NCBI GenBank assembly: GCA_964601355.1
Contig: CAZRNB010000004.1
Span: 7,134-71,133 of the forward strand
Length of the DNA stretch: 64,000 nt
Direction: 5' to 3'
From: CAZRNB01 sp964601355
Lineage (GTDB): Bacteria; Planctomycetota; Phycisphaerae; Sedimentisphaerales; Anaerobacaceae
Below, in pieces: positions 32,336-41,062 of the stretch. How positions within the stretch are numbered: position 1 is the stretch's first letter; each line of letters opens with the position of its first letter. The notes under the pieces are model-generated. The model ran no database searches and had not been told where the DNA came from. It saw only the letters and a program-made list of their open reading frames with translations. Made by a program: the position numbers and the translations under genes.

Positions 32336-32364
32336 TTGACACTTGGAGCTCACACTTTTAATAT
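32336..32364 (+). promoter_or_regulatory. Near-consensus sigma-70 promoter of a small transcription unit
   Basis: TTGACA (32336-32341), 17 bp spacer, TAATAT (32359-32364). It is the best promoter in the window and no long gene follows directly. Confidence 0.8.
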
Positions 32365-32370
32365 TTGGTT

Positions 32371-32612
32371 TTTTATTATATACGTGGAGTTTATCAATGT
32401 TCCAGATTAGGGAAAATAAGCAGAAGCACACGACAAGTTACAAGGTGACGGCGATGCTCCTGCACACAGACCTCCCGGCCAGAGTGACAAGGGCTTATAG
32501 CCTTTGCATTTTCGTAGCCGCCAGAAAGGAGGCAGTTCCCTAAAAGGACATGAGAATAATTTTTTAGTTTTAAAAAGCCTTTCAGGGAGCAAAAACCTGA
32601 AAGGCTTTTTTA
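32371..32612 (+). ncRNA. Candidate independently transcribed structured RNA
   Basis: About 240 nt between a near-consensus promoter and a perfect terminator. TTAGGGAA (32407-32414) pairs with TTCCCTAA (32536-32543), extended by ATGTTCC (32397-32403) with GGACAT (32546-32551). This closes a domain of about 120 nt that contains AAGGGC-TTAT-GCCTTT and CCTCC/GGAGG pairings. Alternatively the unit is the leader or attenuator of the methyltransferase gene at 32671, 58 bp after the terminator. A 48-codon frame from ATG 32397 (GGAG eight bases upstream, ending VAARKEAVP) overlaps it; that frame could be a leader peptide. I cannot match it to a known RNA class. Confidence 0.55.
32572..32612 (+). terminator. 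Rho-independent terminator
   Basis: AAAAAGCCTTTCAGG (32572-32586), loop GAGCAAAAA, CCTGAAAGGCTTTTT (32596-32610). The stem has fifteen perfect pairs and runs into a T-tract. Confidence 0.93.
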
Positions 32613-32670
32613 TTTGGTTTATACCCGCAAAGCGTGTGGCTTTGCGAGGACGTGAAAGGTCTGCAAAAAT

Positions 32671-33441
32671 ATGAAGGCCAGAGAGATGGACATAGAATTC
32701 TACAGGTTATATGCCAACGCACTTGAGGCACAAAATGAGCCGCGGTGGCAGTACAACGAGATGAAACCCTGCGGCGTCAACTACAATGATATGTGGCGCG
32801 CCTGGATTTATGATCGATGCCAGCAGCAGCTCAGAGACTACAAGGCCGAAAGCGATGAAATAATCGCCGTCCTCGGCATAGACAAGAACCGAACAGTAAT
32901 GGATATGGGATGCGGCACGGGCGCATTCACGATTCACGCTGCAAGGCATTTTAAGAAGGTCTATGCGATCGACGTCTCAAAAGCAATGCTGAGACGCGCC
33001 CGCAAAAAGGCCAGGAGATTTAAGCTCTGCAACATTGAATTCTGCAAGGGCGGCTTCCTGACATACAAACACAATGATGAGCCCGTGGATGCTATCGTTT
33101 CCGTAGCGGCGCTGCACCATCTGCCCGATTTCTGGAAACTGGTTGGGCTTAAACGCATCGCCAGGATGATCAAGGCAGGCGGAAAAGTATATATTAATGA
33201 CGTGGTCTTTTCATTTGACATGGACAGTTACGAATCCCACATCAAGACTTTCATCCGCTTGATGACAAATCGTACCGAGCCTGGAATGAAATGGGACTTA
33301 GAGATACATTTCCGCCAGGAGTACAGCACGTGCGGCTGGATTATGGAAGGGCTGCTCGAAAGGGCTGGACTAAAGATAGAAATGGTAAATTATAAAGATG
33401 GCTTTTTGGCGACGTATCTGTGCACAAAGAATATAATATGA
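32671..33441 (+). CDS. Class I SAM-dependent methyltransferase
   Basis: 256 aa. Motif I VMDMGCGTGAFTIHAARHF, followed by VYAIDVSKAMLRRARKKA, and motif IV DAIVSVAALHHLPDFWKLVG identify a Rossmann methyltransferase of the UbiE/COQ5-like type. The N-terminal 70 residues (WQYNEMKPCGVNYNDMWRAW) are not diagnostic. Substrate is unknown. It is followed 22 bp later by an acetyltransferase gene. Confidence 0.88.
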   Translation: MKAREMDIEFYRLYANALEAQNEPRWQYNEMKPCGVNYNDMWRAWIYDRCQQQLRDYKAESDEIIAVLGIDKNRTVMDMGCGTGAFTIHAARHFKKVYAIDVSKAMLRRARKKARRFKLCNIEFCKGGFLTYKHNDEPVDAIVSVAALHHLPDFWKLVGLKRIARMIKAGGKVYINDVVFSFDMDSYESHIKTFIRLMTNRTEPGMKWDLEIHFRQEYSTCGWIMEGLLERAGLKIEMVNYKDGFLATYLCTKNII

Positions 33442-33463
33442 GCACACATGAAATGGCTTAAAG

Positions 33464-33922
33464 ATGAGGAAATTTAAAAAAGCTGATCTGGCTGACGTAA
33501 GAGAGCTGATTTATAAGACAATTGACACTTGCTATTCGGGCATCTACTGCGCTGAAGCCGTGAAGTTCTTTAAGGATTGGCATTGCGATGAAAAGATTCT
33601 CAAAAATGCAAAAGAAGGATACACAATTATTTTAGAGAAGGATAATCAGATCATCGGGACGGGCACAGTAGTCGGTAATGAAATTATGAGGGTTTTTGTT
33701 GACCCCGAGTTTCAGAAGCGCGGGTTCGGCAAACTTATTATGCGTGAGCTTGAGCGAAAGGCCGTCTCCGCCGGCGTTGATGTCGTCAAATTGGACGCAT
33801 CGCTTCCATCAAAGAAATTTTACGAGCTATTGGGCTATGTTGTTTTAGAGGAGACTTTTTTAGAATTAGGGAACAACAAAAGGCTGGATTACTATAAAAT
33901 GGAAAAAACGTTGGTCAGATAG
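33464..33922 (+). CDS. GNAT-family N-acetyltransferase
   Basis: 152 aa. The central EIMRVFVDPEFQKRGFGKLI motif is the acetyl-CoA pyrophosphate loop (Q/RxxGxG/A). KLDASLPSKKFYELLGY is the usual C-terminal alpha/beta segment. The N-terminus starts RKFKKADLADVRELI. The acceptor substrate is unknown. It probably shares a transcript with the upstream methyltransferase. Confidence 0.85.
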   Translation: MRKFKKADLADVRELIYKTIDTCYSGIYCAEAVKFFKDWHCDEKILKNAKEGYTIILEKDNQIIGTGTVVGNEIMRVFVDPEFQKRGFGKLIMRELERKAVSAGVDVVKLDASLPSKKFYELLGYVVLEETFLELGNNKRLDYYKMEKTLVR

Positions 33923-34039
33923 AAATCGCGTTTGTGATTCTCCATTATTCCAAGAGGAGAAAAATAGATCGGCTGAAAGCAATATGTTTGCCTGATAAAA
34001 AGGAAATAGAATCGTTTCTGCGGAGAAATGTGTATCTTC

Positions 34040-34170
34040 ATAAGCCCCCGTGTCTTCTGTCCTGCTGCCTCGACTTGCGTCGAGAGACGCAGAGGCAGGC
34101 GAAGACAGAAACAGGGGCGAAGCGGAGAAATCCGCCGTAAGGTGTCCTGAGCGAAGTCGAAGGATCTAAA
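34040..34170. repeat. Composite repeat in the intergenic region before speD
   Basis: The 33923-34365 interval has no gene. It holds GCCTCGAC...GTCGAG and CTGCCTC/GAGGCAG pairs (about 34066-34098), GTCTTC/GAAGAC and CCCCC/GGGGC outer arms, and a CCTGAGCGAAGTCGAAGG unit that is also in the ftsK 3' end. From about 34200 the sequence is plain leader. Confidence 0.6.
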
Positions 34171-34365
34171 GCAAATTTCTCATAGGTTATGCTACACCAA
34201 TTAAGCATAGAAATTTGTAAGGGCAGTTGTATGGAAAGGGTGTTGACTGATGTAAGGCTTGATATTAGAATTCTAAAAACCGATGGGGATTCAGCTTGTT
34301 TAATTATGTGACAGTTATTAAACGGGTGTTTTGCTGGAAAGGGGATTTATTGGAGGTACCTTAAA

Positions 34366-34710
34366 TTGAGTAAAGGAATGCACGTTATTCTGGACTGTTT
34401 CGGTGTTTCGCGTGACGTCTGTCTTGACGACAAGCGGCTGCTCGAAATGGTAACGCAAGCCGCTAAGTCACAAAACGCTACAATAATCAACACATCTCGT
34501 TATCACTTCGGCCACAATTCCCCTCCCGGATGCACTGTTTTTGTCATGCTGGACGAAAGTCACATATCTGTGCACACGTATGCAGACCAGGGAAAAATGG
34601 CCATCGATGTCTTCACATGCGGTAATACCGATGCCCAGGCTATAGCCGATCAATTGAAGGCTCAGCTCGGATTGGACAATTACACGGAAAAAGCAATCGA
34701 AAGATTTTAG
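34366..34710 (+). CDS. speD: S-adenosylmethionine decarboxylase proenzyme
   Basis: 114 aa pyruvoyl enzyme making decarboxylated SAM for spermidine synthesis. The TTG at 34366 follows GGAGGTACCTTAAA; an ATG four codons later is the alternative. The cleavage/pyruvoyl site is in LDESHISVHTYADQGKMAID (Glu-Ser), and DVFTCGNTDAQAIADQL follows. The early HVILDCFGVSRDVCLDD matches the class 1B small SpeD. No speE follows, only an unknown small gene. Confidence 0.92.
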   Translation: MSKGMHVILDCFGVSRDVCLDDKRLLEMVTQAAKSQNATIINTSRYHFGHNSPPGCTVFVMLDESHISVHTYADQGKMAIDVFTCGNTDAQAIADQLKAQLGLDNYTEKAIERF

Positions 34711-34712
34711 CT

Positions 34713-35015
34713 GTGCTTGAGCAGGATGAGCTTCCGCGGGATTTCCCGTACTTAGCGATAGTTTTTTTCGATTCTGCCTGGCCGCATTTGTTTTTCAATC
34801 AATTCCGATGTAATGGACCATATCAAGATGCCCACAGGTATCAATACGCCGTTGGTTTGGCTGCGGCGGCACAAGACGTATATTGTTTAGAAGATATCGG
34901 CAAAAAGCTAATATTGATTTGCACTCACGGAGAAAATGTTTTTCTTCCCAGAGAAGAGTGGGACAAGAATGGAATTCAGAGAGAAAATTATAGACTATTC
35001 GATAAGGCGATATAA
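34713..35015 (+). CDS. Hypothetical protein following speD
   Basis: 100 aa from GTG 34713, two bases after the speD stop. The sequence DFPYLAIVFFDSAWPHLFFN and YQYAVGLAAAAQDVYCLEDI has protein-like composition and no signal or membrane segment. It overlaps the start of the RND gene by 47 bp. I do not recognise the family. Tight coupling to speD suggests a role in polyamine metabolism only by position. Confidence 0.45.
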   Translation: MLEQDELPRDFPYLAIVFFDSAWPHLFFNQFRCNGPYQDAHRYQYAVGLAAAAQDVYCLEDIGKKLILICTHGENVFLPREEWDKNGIQRENYRLFDKAI

Positions 35016-37794
35016 ATTAGTCACCATAATCATGGTACTGTTCACCCTGGCCCTGGGGGCACTAATATCACAAATTTTGGTCGATACCGACCTTGAAAAT
35101 ATGCTCCCGGAAGATGAGCCGGTTAGAATCTTTCATAACCAGACCAAAAAGGACTTTGTCTTAAGTGACATTGTGGTGCTCGGTATCGTCAACAACAAGG
35201 ATCCAAACGGTGTCTTCAATCCATCTTCGCTGTCGAAGATTTATGAGCTGACGGAGCTCGCAAAGAAGCTGCGTTGGCCGAGCGATAAAGACCCCAACCA
35301 GGATATCGGTGTTGTTGAAGTCGATTTGCTGGCCGCTTCGACCGTTGATTATATTGGCCGGGGCGGGCCTGGCGTCGTTAAGTTTGAATGGCTGATGCAG
35401 AATCCGCCGCAAACAAATGCTGAGGCATTGAAAATCAGAAACAAAGCGATGTCCAATCTTCTGCTCAAAGGGACTGTTATTTCAGAAGACGGCAAAGCAA
35501 TATGTCTCTATCTGCCGCTGACCAGCAAAGATTTGAGCTATAAGGTATATACGAGGCTGAAGGAGAAAATAGCTGAGTTCACGGGTGATGAGAAGTATTA
35601 CATTACAGGCCTGCCGGTTGCTGAGGATACGTTCGGCTGCAAGATGTTTGTTCAGATGGCGATATCGGCACCGCTGGCAATGCTGACGATATTTATTTTG
35701 ATGCTTGTTTTTTTCCGCAAGTTAGTTCTTATCATATCACCGATGATTGTGGCTTTAGTTTCTGTGATTTCCACGATGGGGCTTCTTATTGGCTCAGGTT
35801 ATCCGTTTCACATCATGAGCTCGATGATACCAATTTTTCTTATGCCGATATCGGTGGTTGACTCGGTGCACATCCTTTCTGATTTTTTTGACCTTTACAG
35901 CAAAGAAAAGGGGAGAAAAAACACAATTCGTGAGGTTATGAGTAATTTGTTTAGGCCGATGCTTTATACCTCGCTGACCTCGGCGGCAGGTTTTGCATCA
36001 CTGGCACTTACGCCGATCCCGCCGGTGCAGGTCTTCGGCATATTTGTAGCTATCGGCATTATGATTGCATGGATTGTTAATGTCACTTTCGTGCCTGCTT
36101 ATATAATGATGATAAGCGATAAATCATTAGAGAACTTTGGCCACCAGGCACGACACGGAGATAAACAAACCGCTCTTATGAAGCTGCTGAACGCAGCGGG
36201 GGGATTTACTTATAGAGCTGCAAAGCCAATCTTAATATTGTTAGCGGCCGTCACGATTGTAGCAGTCTATGGCGTCACTCGGATCGAGATTAACGATAAT
36301 CCTGTCAAGTGGCTCTCAAAAAGACATCCCATTAGACAGGCTGACACCGAGCTGAACAAGCATTTCGGCGGAACCTATATGGCATATTTGGTGCTTGAGG
36401 ACAAAACACCAAAGGCTATCGATACTGAATATGTTGATGTGGTGCGAAAGCGGCTGCTGGAAAAGGGGGCCGAGCTTAAAGAAGAATTCCCTAAAACGCT
36501 CAGTGTTATTGGTGAAATGGAAAAGCTGCTGCTGGCCAGCGTGACAAAGGAAATGACGAAGCAGGAGTTTTTAGATAAGCTTACTGAAATTGCAAACCAG
36601 AAAGAATCTTCCGCCAGCCAGGCTGAGGCTGATATATGGTATGAGCTTATCGACTTTTTCGAGATGCAAAAAGAGCGGTTGAAGCTTTTTAAAAAGCCTG
36701 AAATACTGCGATATATGTCAAGCCTGCAGGAGCATGCCGAAAGCACCGGGCTTGTTGGCAAGAGTAACTCTGTTGCAGACATTGTTAAAAAAGTACATCA
36801 GGGGCTAATCGACGGCAGTGCTGAAAATTATAAAATCCCGGAAACATCGGCTGCGGTGGGGCAATGCCTGATACAGTTTCAGAGTAGTCATACGCCTGAT
36901 GATTTATGGCACTTCGTTACCTGCGATTATAGTAAGGCTAATATATGGATGCAGTTAAAGAGCGGCGACAATAAACAAATGCGGAAGGTGGTTAAGGCGG
37001 TGGCCGAATTTTTCGCTAAGAATCCACCGCCGGCGCCGCTTGATTACAATTGGGCCGGGCTTACCTATATAAATGTCATCCGGCAGGAGAAGATGGTCTG
37101 GGGCATGCTGCAGTCACTTGTGGGCAGTTTCATAATCGTATTCATAATGACGGCGATACTATTCCGCTCATCATTGTGGGGACTTGTATGCATGGTGCCG
37201 TTGTCGATAACTATTACTGTTATCTACGGCATAATCGGGCTGGCAGGCAAGGATTATGATATGCCCGTCGCAGTGCTAAGCGCCTTGACGCTGGGTATGG
37301 CGGTCGATTTTGCGATACATTTTCTCGAACGCTCAAGGGTCAGCTTTGCAGAGACAAATTCATGGAGAAATAGTTCCAGTATAATGTTTGGCGGGCCGGC
37401 ACGCGCGATAAGCAGAAACGTCCTGGTTATTGCAATAGGATTTCTGCCGCTCTTGGCGGCGCCTTTGATACCTTATAAAACGGCCGGCATATTCCTGTGC
37501 GCTATAATGGCCCTATCGGGAGCGGTTACGCTGATGGTGCTGCCGGCCATTTTAGCCCTGGCGGAGAAAAAAATGTTTAAGCCGGCGAGCGCTCCTGCCT
37601 CACCAAGCTGCAATTGTGGATTCTGCCTGATTATTTCCGCAGCAGCAGCAGTTTTAATAGCTCTGAATTTACATCAGTATTGGAAGCTTAACTGGAGCAA
37701 TTTGACAATGATAAGTATAGTAACGATTTCGGTAATCGGCCTTATTTGCGGAATCGTATCACACCGGCAGAAGTGCAAAAGGAACCTGCGGTAA
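34969..37794 (+). CDS. RND/MMPL-superfamily membrane transporter
   Basis: 941 aa from ATG 34969 (MEFREKIIDYSIRRYKLVTI); an earlier in-frame ATG at 34936 lies within the preceding gene and is less likely. The layout is one N-terminal membrane helix, a large extracytoplasmic loop, five or six helices (AMLTIFILMLVFFRKLVLII to AWIVNVTFVPAYIMM), a second loop, and again about six helices (LVGSFIIVFIMTAILFRSSL to GAVTLMVLPAILALA). The pattern GMAVDFAIHFLERSR in the second half matches the conserved transmembrane-4 motif of this group. Such proteins export lipids or hopanoids. An extra hydrophobic hairpin closes the C-terminus, whose last residues (KCKRNLR) come from a palindromic repeat. Confidence 0.85.
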   Translation: MEFREKIIDYSIRRYKLVTIIMVLFTLALGALISQILVDTDLENMLPEDEPVRIFHNQTKKDFVLSDIVVLGIVNNKDPNGVFNPSSLSKIYELTELAKKLRWPSDKDPNQDIGVVEVDLLAASTVDYIGRGGPGVVKFEWLMQNPPQTNAEALKIRNKAMSNLLLKGTVISEDGKAICLYLPLTSKDLSYKVYTRLKEKIAEFTGDEKYYITGLPVAEDTFGCKMFVQMAISAPLAMLTIFILMLVFFRKLVLIISPMIVALVSVISTMGLLIGSGYPFHIMSSMIPIFLMPISVVDSVHILSDFFDLYSKEKGRKNTIREVMSNLFRPMLYTSLTSAAGFASLALTPIPPVQVFGIFVAIGIMIAWIVNVTFVPAYIMMISDKSLENFGHQARHGDKQTALMKLLNAAGGFTYRAAKPILILLAAVTIVAVYGVTRIEINDNPVKWLSKRHPIRQADTELNKHFGGTYMAYLVLEDKTPKAIDTEYVDVVRKRLLEKGAELKEEFPKTLSVIGEMEKLLLASVTKEMTKQEFLDKLTEIANQKESSASQAEADIWYELIDFFEMQKERLKLFKKPEILRYMSSLQEHAESTGLVGKSNSVADIVKKVHQGLIDGSAENYKIPETSAAVGQCLIQFQSSHTPDDLWHFVTCDYSKANIWMQLKSGDNKQMRKVVKAVAEFFAKNPPPAPLDYNWAGLTYINVIRQEKMVWGMLQSLVGSFIIVFIMTAILFRSSLWGLVCMVPLSITITVIYGIIGLAGKDYDMPVAVLSALTLGMAVDFAIHFLERSRVSFAETNSWRNSSSIMFGGPARAISRNVLVIAIGFLPLLAAPLIPYKTAGIFLCAIMALSGAVTLMVLPAILALAEKKMFKPASAPASPSCNCGFCLIISAAAAVLIALNLHQYWKLNWSNLTMISIVTISVIGLICGIVSHRQKCKRNLR

Positions 37795-37836
37795 AACCGC
37801 AGGCTAAATACTTAGCCCCATGTTTTACGTGGGATT
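37785..37836. repeat. Double-hairpin element at the RND gene end
   Basis: CCTGCGGT-AAA-ACCGCAGG (37785-37803), GGCTAAATA/CTTAGCC, then CCCCATG-TTTTA-CGTGGGA (about 37817-37834). It contains the stop codon of the transporter gene. Confidence 0.85.
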
Positions 37837-37873
37837 CTCGCAGAACAGCAAAAAGATGAAAGCGAGGTGTAAG

Positions 37874-37996
37874 ATGACTAAATATATGACGATAACGGCA
37901 ATATTACTTGTTTCGACGATAGCCGGCATAGTAATATCCTCCTTGATTTTTCTGATGGTATTACTACCGGTATTTATCGTCAAAATGCCCATTTGA
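37874..37996 (+). CDS. Small single-pass membrane protein
   Basis: 40 codons from ATG 37874, preceded by GAGGTGTAAG. The product is almost entirely one hydrophobic segment (ITAILLVSTIAGIVISSLIF) ending LPVFIVKMPI. There is no homology I can name. It may be a small component linked to the upstream transporter. Confidence 0.45.
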   Translation: MTKYMTITAILLVSTIAGIVISSLIFLMVLLPVFIVKMPI

Positions 37997-38074
37997 ACCC
38001 TATATCTTCTATTTTGCAAAAGTCCAGTTATAACTTTAGGTACTTTAGTCACTCTAAACTTTAGGCACTTTTGT

Positions 38075-39955
38075 TTAGGGGTATAGAGGGAAAGCACCAG
38101 CAAAGCGAGAATCATGTTTCGGTCGGCGGAGAAGCTTTCGGATTTCGGCTGGGAGAGGTGATGCTGCTGAAGACCCCGGAAATGCCTTTAATAATTCGTA
38201 ATTGCCCAGATCGGGACTCCTGAATAAGGGACCATCATAATTATCAAAAGCCTTGCCGTGGGCCTCAAATTCCGGATATAACTTCTTCAAATCCTCCAGA
38301 GATTTAATATCCAGCAGGGAATTTGCTGTCGCAGCAGGGCTCCAGACAATTAATGGCTGCGAGCCCGCGTTTCCCCGTCGCACATATACATTGTAATCGA
38401 GTTGTTTGACCTGCGGCTGAGTGAGTCGTTCACGCAAAAATGACGGCTGCCTGAGCTGCAGAAGGGGTCTGTGAAACTGTTCATCCGCTGTGAGCAGGTT
38501 ATTGACAAATACATGTCCGTCCCGATCATTAACATCCGGACCGGTGCTGGGATGCCAGCCGAAATAATCGCCGACCGCACTTCTTGCCGTGCGTTCAAAC
38601 GATACTCCGCTATTTACCATAGTGTTTTGATAGACTTGTACATCACAACTATTGAGCACTTTAATACCGGTAGGACAATTGACAAAGACGTTTCCGGCGC
38701 AAATTGCACCTTTGGAGATTTCAAAGAAGAAGCCGTTGTCGGTTCCCACTATCCAGTTGTTAATGAACCGGCCGTCAACATTACCTACATCATACCAAAT
38801 GCCATTTGAATCCGGATGTTCAATAACCAGGTTGTCCCGGCACGTGACACGATAGCATTGATTGAAAATCTTCACCGCCGCTGGATAGTATCCATTGATT
38901 TTCTCGATATTGTTGCGTCTAAAGATATTTTTTTCCAACAGAACATCGGACGAGCTCAGGATGTAGATACCTTCCGTACTGGTGTCGCTAACCAGACAAT
39001 GCCGGAGCGTTAAATGATCTCCTCTGAGGTAAGCGCCGACCCTGGAACAGAAAGTAAAGGTGCAATGCTCCAAAGACATGCCCACCACGTCTTTCCCATA
39101 AGTGGACGGATCTGATAAACCCTCTGGGTCCTTTCCTTCAATTTCGAACGCACGGAAGGCATACTGGGTGAAAGTGATTCCCCGAATCACAGGCCCCTTG
39201 CCGTCTGAGGTCTTTCCGTGACAATCCTTGATGGTTCGTATTAAAGCACTATCGAAAGCAGTGATTTCAACAAGTCGGTTCGTTGGATCAAAACCAATGT
39301 ACACTTCTCCTGCATCGTAATTGATAAAATACGAATTTGCGTCAATATCTCCTTCCCCGCCGACCGGATGCAATAACTCGCCATCGACGAACACCATGTC
39401 ATTGTTAAAAAGATAAAGCGGTGTTGCTTTCCCATATCTTTGAGGTCGCCACCAATCCGCAGGTTTAGAGGGGAATAAACGGGACCAGGAGGTTTTCCAT
39501 AATCCGTTACTTAGGGACTGCCACTTCGTTGCTATCTCGGTTCCCTTGAGCACAGGTTGTTCATCCGCATAAGGCTGTATAGTGATTCCCTGGTTTAACT
39601 TCAAATCACCGGTACGATAAACACCGCCGCGCATCACGATTGCATCACCGGTCTTTACTCGCTCTATGGCTGCTGCCAGGGTTGTTGGCTGGGCAAGCTT
39701 TTCTCCTGATTCTTTAGCCTGTCCATCGGGCGCCACATAGTAAATTTTGCCTGCTCTTTCGGGCAAATCATAGTTTTGCCATATCGGGCCATAAGGCCCC
39801 CCCGAGGGTTGTGCTATCACAGGCAACGAACCAAAGATTATGCAAATAAAGACACAACGAATTAAATGCAACTGGTACCATTTCCCTATTTGAGCATACG
39901 ATCGAGGGCGATTTCGGCAAATGCCGGAGGATTGTTCAGGATAACTTGAATTCAT
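38075..39955 (-). CDS. Secreted right-handed beta-helix protein (pectate-lyase/alginate-lyase-like fold)
   Basis: 626 aa. The ATG at 39953-39955 has GGAAGGA upstream. An N-terminal signal (about residues 30-50, IRCVFICIIFGSLPVIAQP) is followed by IYYVAPDGQAKESGEKLAQP and AIERVKTGDAIVMRGGVYRT, the entry to a parallel beta-helix found in polysaccharide lyases and DUF1565-type proteins. Repeating coils with N/D-rich turns run through the middle (VLLEKNIFRRNNIEKING, RFINNWIVGTDNGFFFEI, NVFVNCPTGIKVLNSCDVQV). Likely an extracellular carbohydrate-active enzyme; the substrate is not evident. It fits the esterase and dockerin genes in suggesting polysaccharide degradation. Confidence 0.82.
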   Translation of the reverse strand: MNSSYPEQSSGICRNRPRSYAQIGKWYQLHLIRCVFICIIFGSLPVIAQPSGGPYGPIWQNYDLPERAGKIYYVAPDGQAKESGEKLAQPTTLAAAIERVKTGDAIVMRGGVYRTGDLKLNQGITIQPYADEQPVLKGTEIATKWQSLSNGLWKTSWSRLFPSKPADWWRPQRYGKATPLYLFNNDMVFVDGELLHPVGGEGDIDANSYFINYDAGEVYIGFDPTNRLVEITAFDSALIRTIKDCHGKTSDGKGPVIRGITFTQYAFRAFEIEGKDPEGLSDPSTYGKDVVGMSLEHCTFTFCSRVGAYLRGDHLTLRHCLVSDTSTEGIYILSSSDVLLEKNIFRRNNIEKINGYYPAAVKIFNQCYRVTCRDNLVIEHPDSNGIWYDVGNVDGRFINNWIVGTDNGFFFEISKGAICAGNVFVNCPTGIKVLNSCDVQVYQNTMVNSGVSFERTARSAVGDYFGWHPSTGPDVNDRDGHVFVNNLLTADEQFHRPLLQLRQPSFLRERLTQPQVKQLDYNVYVRRGNAGSQPLIVWSPAATANSLLDIKSLEDLKKLYPEFEAHGKAFDNYDGPLFRSPDLGNYELLKAFPGSSAASPLPAEIRKLLRRPKHDSRFAGAFPLYP

Positions 39956-39976
39956 GTTATTTTCCTTCCAAATACA

Positions 39977-40039
39977 TATTTACGATTTTAGATTTACAAT
40001 TTTCAATTTCAAATCGACAATTGTCAATCGTAAATCGTC
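39977..40039. repeat. Nine-unit heptamer array
   Basis: ATTTACG-ATTTTAG-ATTTACA-ATTTTCA-ATTTCAA-ATCGACA-ATTGTCA-ATCGTAA-ATCGTCA in exact 7-base phase, between the aminotransferase stop and the beta-helix start. Confidence 0.9.
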
Positions 40040-40051
40040 AATACCTGACAG

Positions 40052-40888
40052 TCAACTCATCGTGAACTCACGGAACTTCTGAATCAGCAGCTTTGTATAT
40101 TTGCCGGGTTTGCCGTCGCCGATAATCTTATCATCAAACTTTACCACGGGCACAATATCCTTCGTCGTTACAGCGATGAAAAGCTCGTCTGCCTGGCTTG
40201 ATTGTTTCGGCGTCAGCGATTTCTCTGCCACTTTTAACCCCACATTTTGGGCCGCTTTGAGCGTAAAATTGCGCGTCACTGAGGGTAAAATATTTGCAGT
40301 AAGAGGAGACGTCTGCAGCGTCCCTCCAAAGATCGCAAAAAATGCCGATGCAGAACCTTCGGTTATAAAGCCCGCTTCATCAACAAGTATTGCCTCGGCA
40401 CAGCCTTTTTTCGCAGCATCCATGCGCGCAAGGACGTTAGCCAACAGATTCAGCGATTTTATATCGCATCTTTTCCACCGCCAATCCGGATGCGTCGATA
40501 CAACAATACCTTTGTCCTTTTCTTCCGCATTCTCATGCAGCTCGGTCACGATCAAAAAGAAATTCGGCTTTAAATCCGCACAGCCAACATGTTCTCGCGG
40601 CCCACAGCCACGAGTTATATGAAAATATATCTTGGCGTTAAGGAAACCGGCAGCATCAAAAGCTCTCTGAACCCTGGCTCGAATCTGGTCAATATCAATG
40701 CCGACGATTTGAACCGCATTTAAGCTGCGGGCGAACCTTTGCAGGTGCTCCTCAAACGCAAAGATTTTGCCATTATAGCTTCGCAGCACCTCATAAACCC
40801 CGTCACCAAAGAATACGCCGCGGTCGAGATAAACCGGCTCAAGCTCTTCCATCGGCAAAATCTTATCCTGTATCATTGCAAGCTGCAT
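40052..40888 (-). CDS. Class IV aminotransferase (D-amino acid/branched-chain type)
   Basis: 278 aa PLP enzyme of fold type IV. YLDRGVFFGDGVYEVLRSYN is the family N-terminal signature with the phosphate/phenol contacts. The PLP lysine is probably in DIKSLNLLANVLARMDAAKK, and EAILVDEAGFITEGSASAFF and LPSVTRNFTLKAAQ follow. The family includes D-alanine transaminase, IlvE and 4-amino-4-deoxychorismate lyase; without neighbours in one pathway the substrate is open. It is flanked by heptamer arrays on both sides. Confidence 0.87.
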   Translation of the reverse strand: MQLAMIQDKILPMEELEPVYLDRGVFFGDGVYEVLRSYNGKIFAFEEHLQRFARSLNAVQIVGIDIDQIRARVQRAFDAAGFLNAKIYFHITRGCGPREHVGCADLKPNFFLIVTELHENAEEKDKGIVVSTHPDWRWKRCDIKSLNLLANVLARMDAAKKGCAEAILVDEAGFITEGSASAFFAIFGGTLQTSPLTANILPSVTRNFTLKAAQNVGLKVAEKSLTPKQSSQADELFIAVTTKDIVPVVKFDDKIIGDGKPGKYTKLLIQKFREFTMS

Positions 40889-40900
40889 CGAATCACTCCT

Positions 40901-40970
40901 GATAATCGGTTATTGGTAACTGGTTAAATGAAAGATTTAAATTACCAATTACCCGTTACCTTTTAACCAA
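40901..40970. repeat. Ten-unit dyad heptamer array
   Basis: GATAATC-GGTTATT-GGTAACT-GGTTAAA-TGAAAGA-TTTAAAT-TACCAAT-TACCCGT-TACCTTT-TAACCAA. The left GGTTA units are mirrored by the right TACC/TAACC units, so the array can fold back. It lies between the divergent aminotransferase and rplU genes. Confidence 0.9.
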
Positions 40971-40986
40971 AAAAAGCAAAATTTCC

Positions 40987-41015
40987 TTTACAAAAAACAT
41001 TCTACTGCGTAATAT
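40987..41015 (+). promoter_or_regulatory. rplU promoter
   Basis: TTTACA (40987-40992), 17 bp spacer, TAATAT (41010-41015), 47 bp before the GTG start. Confidence 0.65.
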
Positions 41016-41062
41016 ATCGTTTTTAAGTTAATTGTTAAGTACAAAAATCAGGAGTTCCTAAA

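Noticed and set aside
32441..32540. Magnesium M-box riboswitch in the candidate RNA (GGTGA...GCTCCT...ACA)
   Set aside because: Only the first short blocks resemble it; the following conserved GCCACTGCC region is absent and the downstream gene is not a magnesium transporter.
33934..34140. 68-codon forward frame before speD
   Set aside because: It runs through a palindromic repeat and its composition follows the repeat arms.
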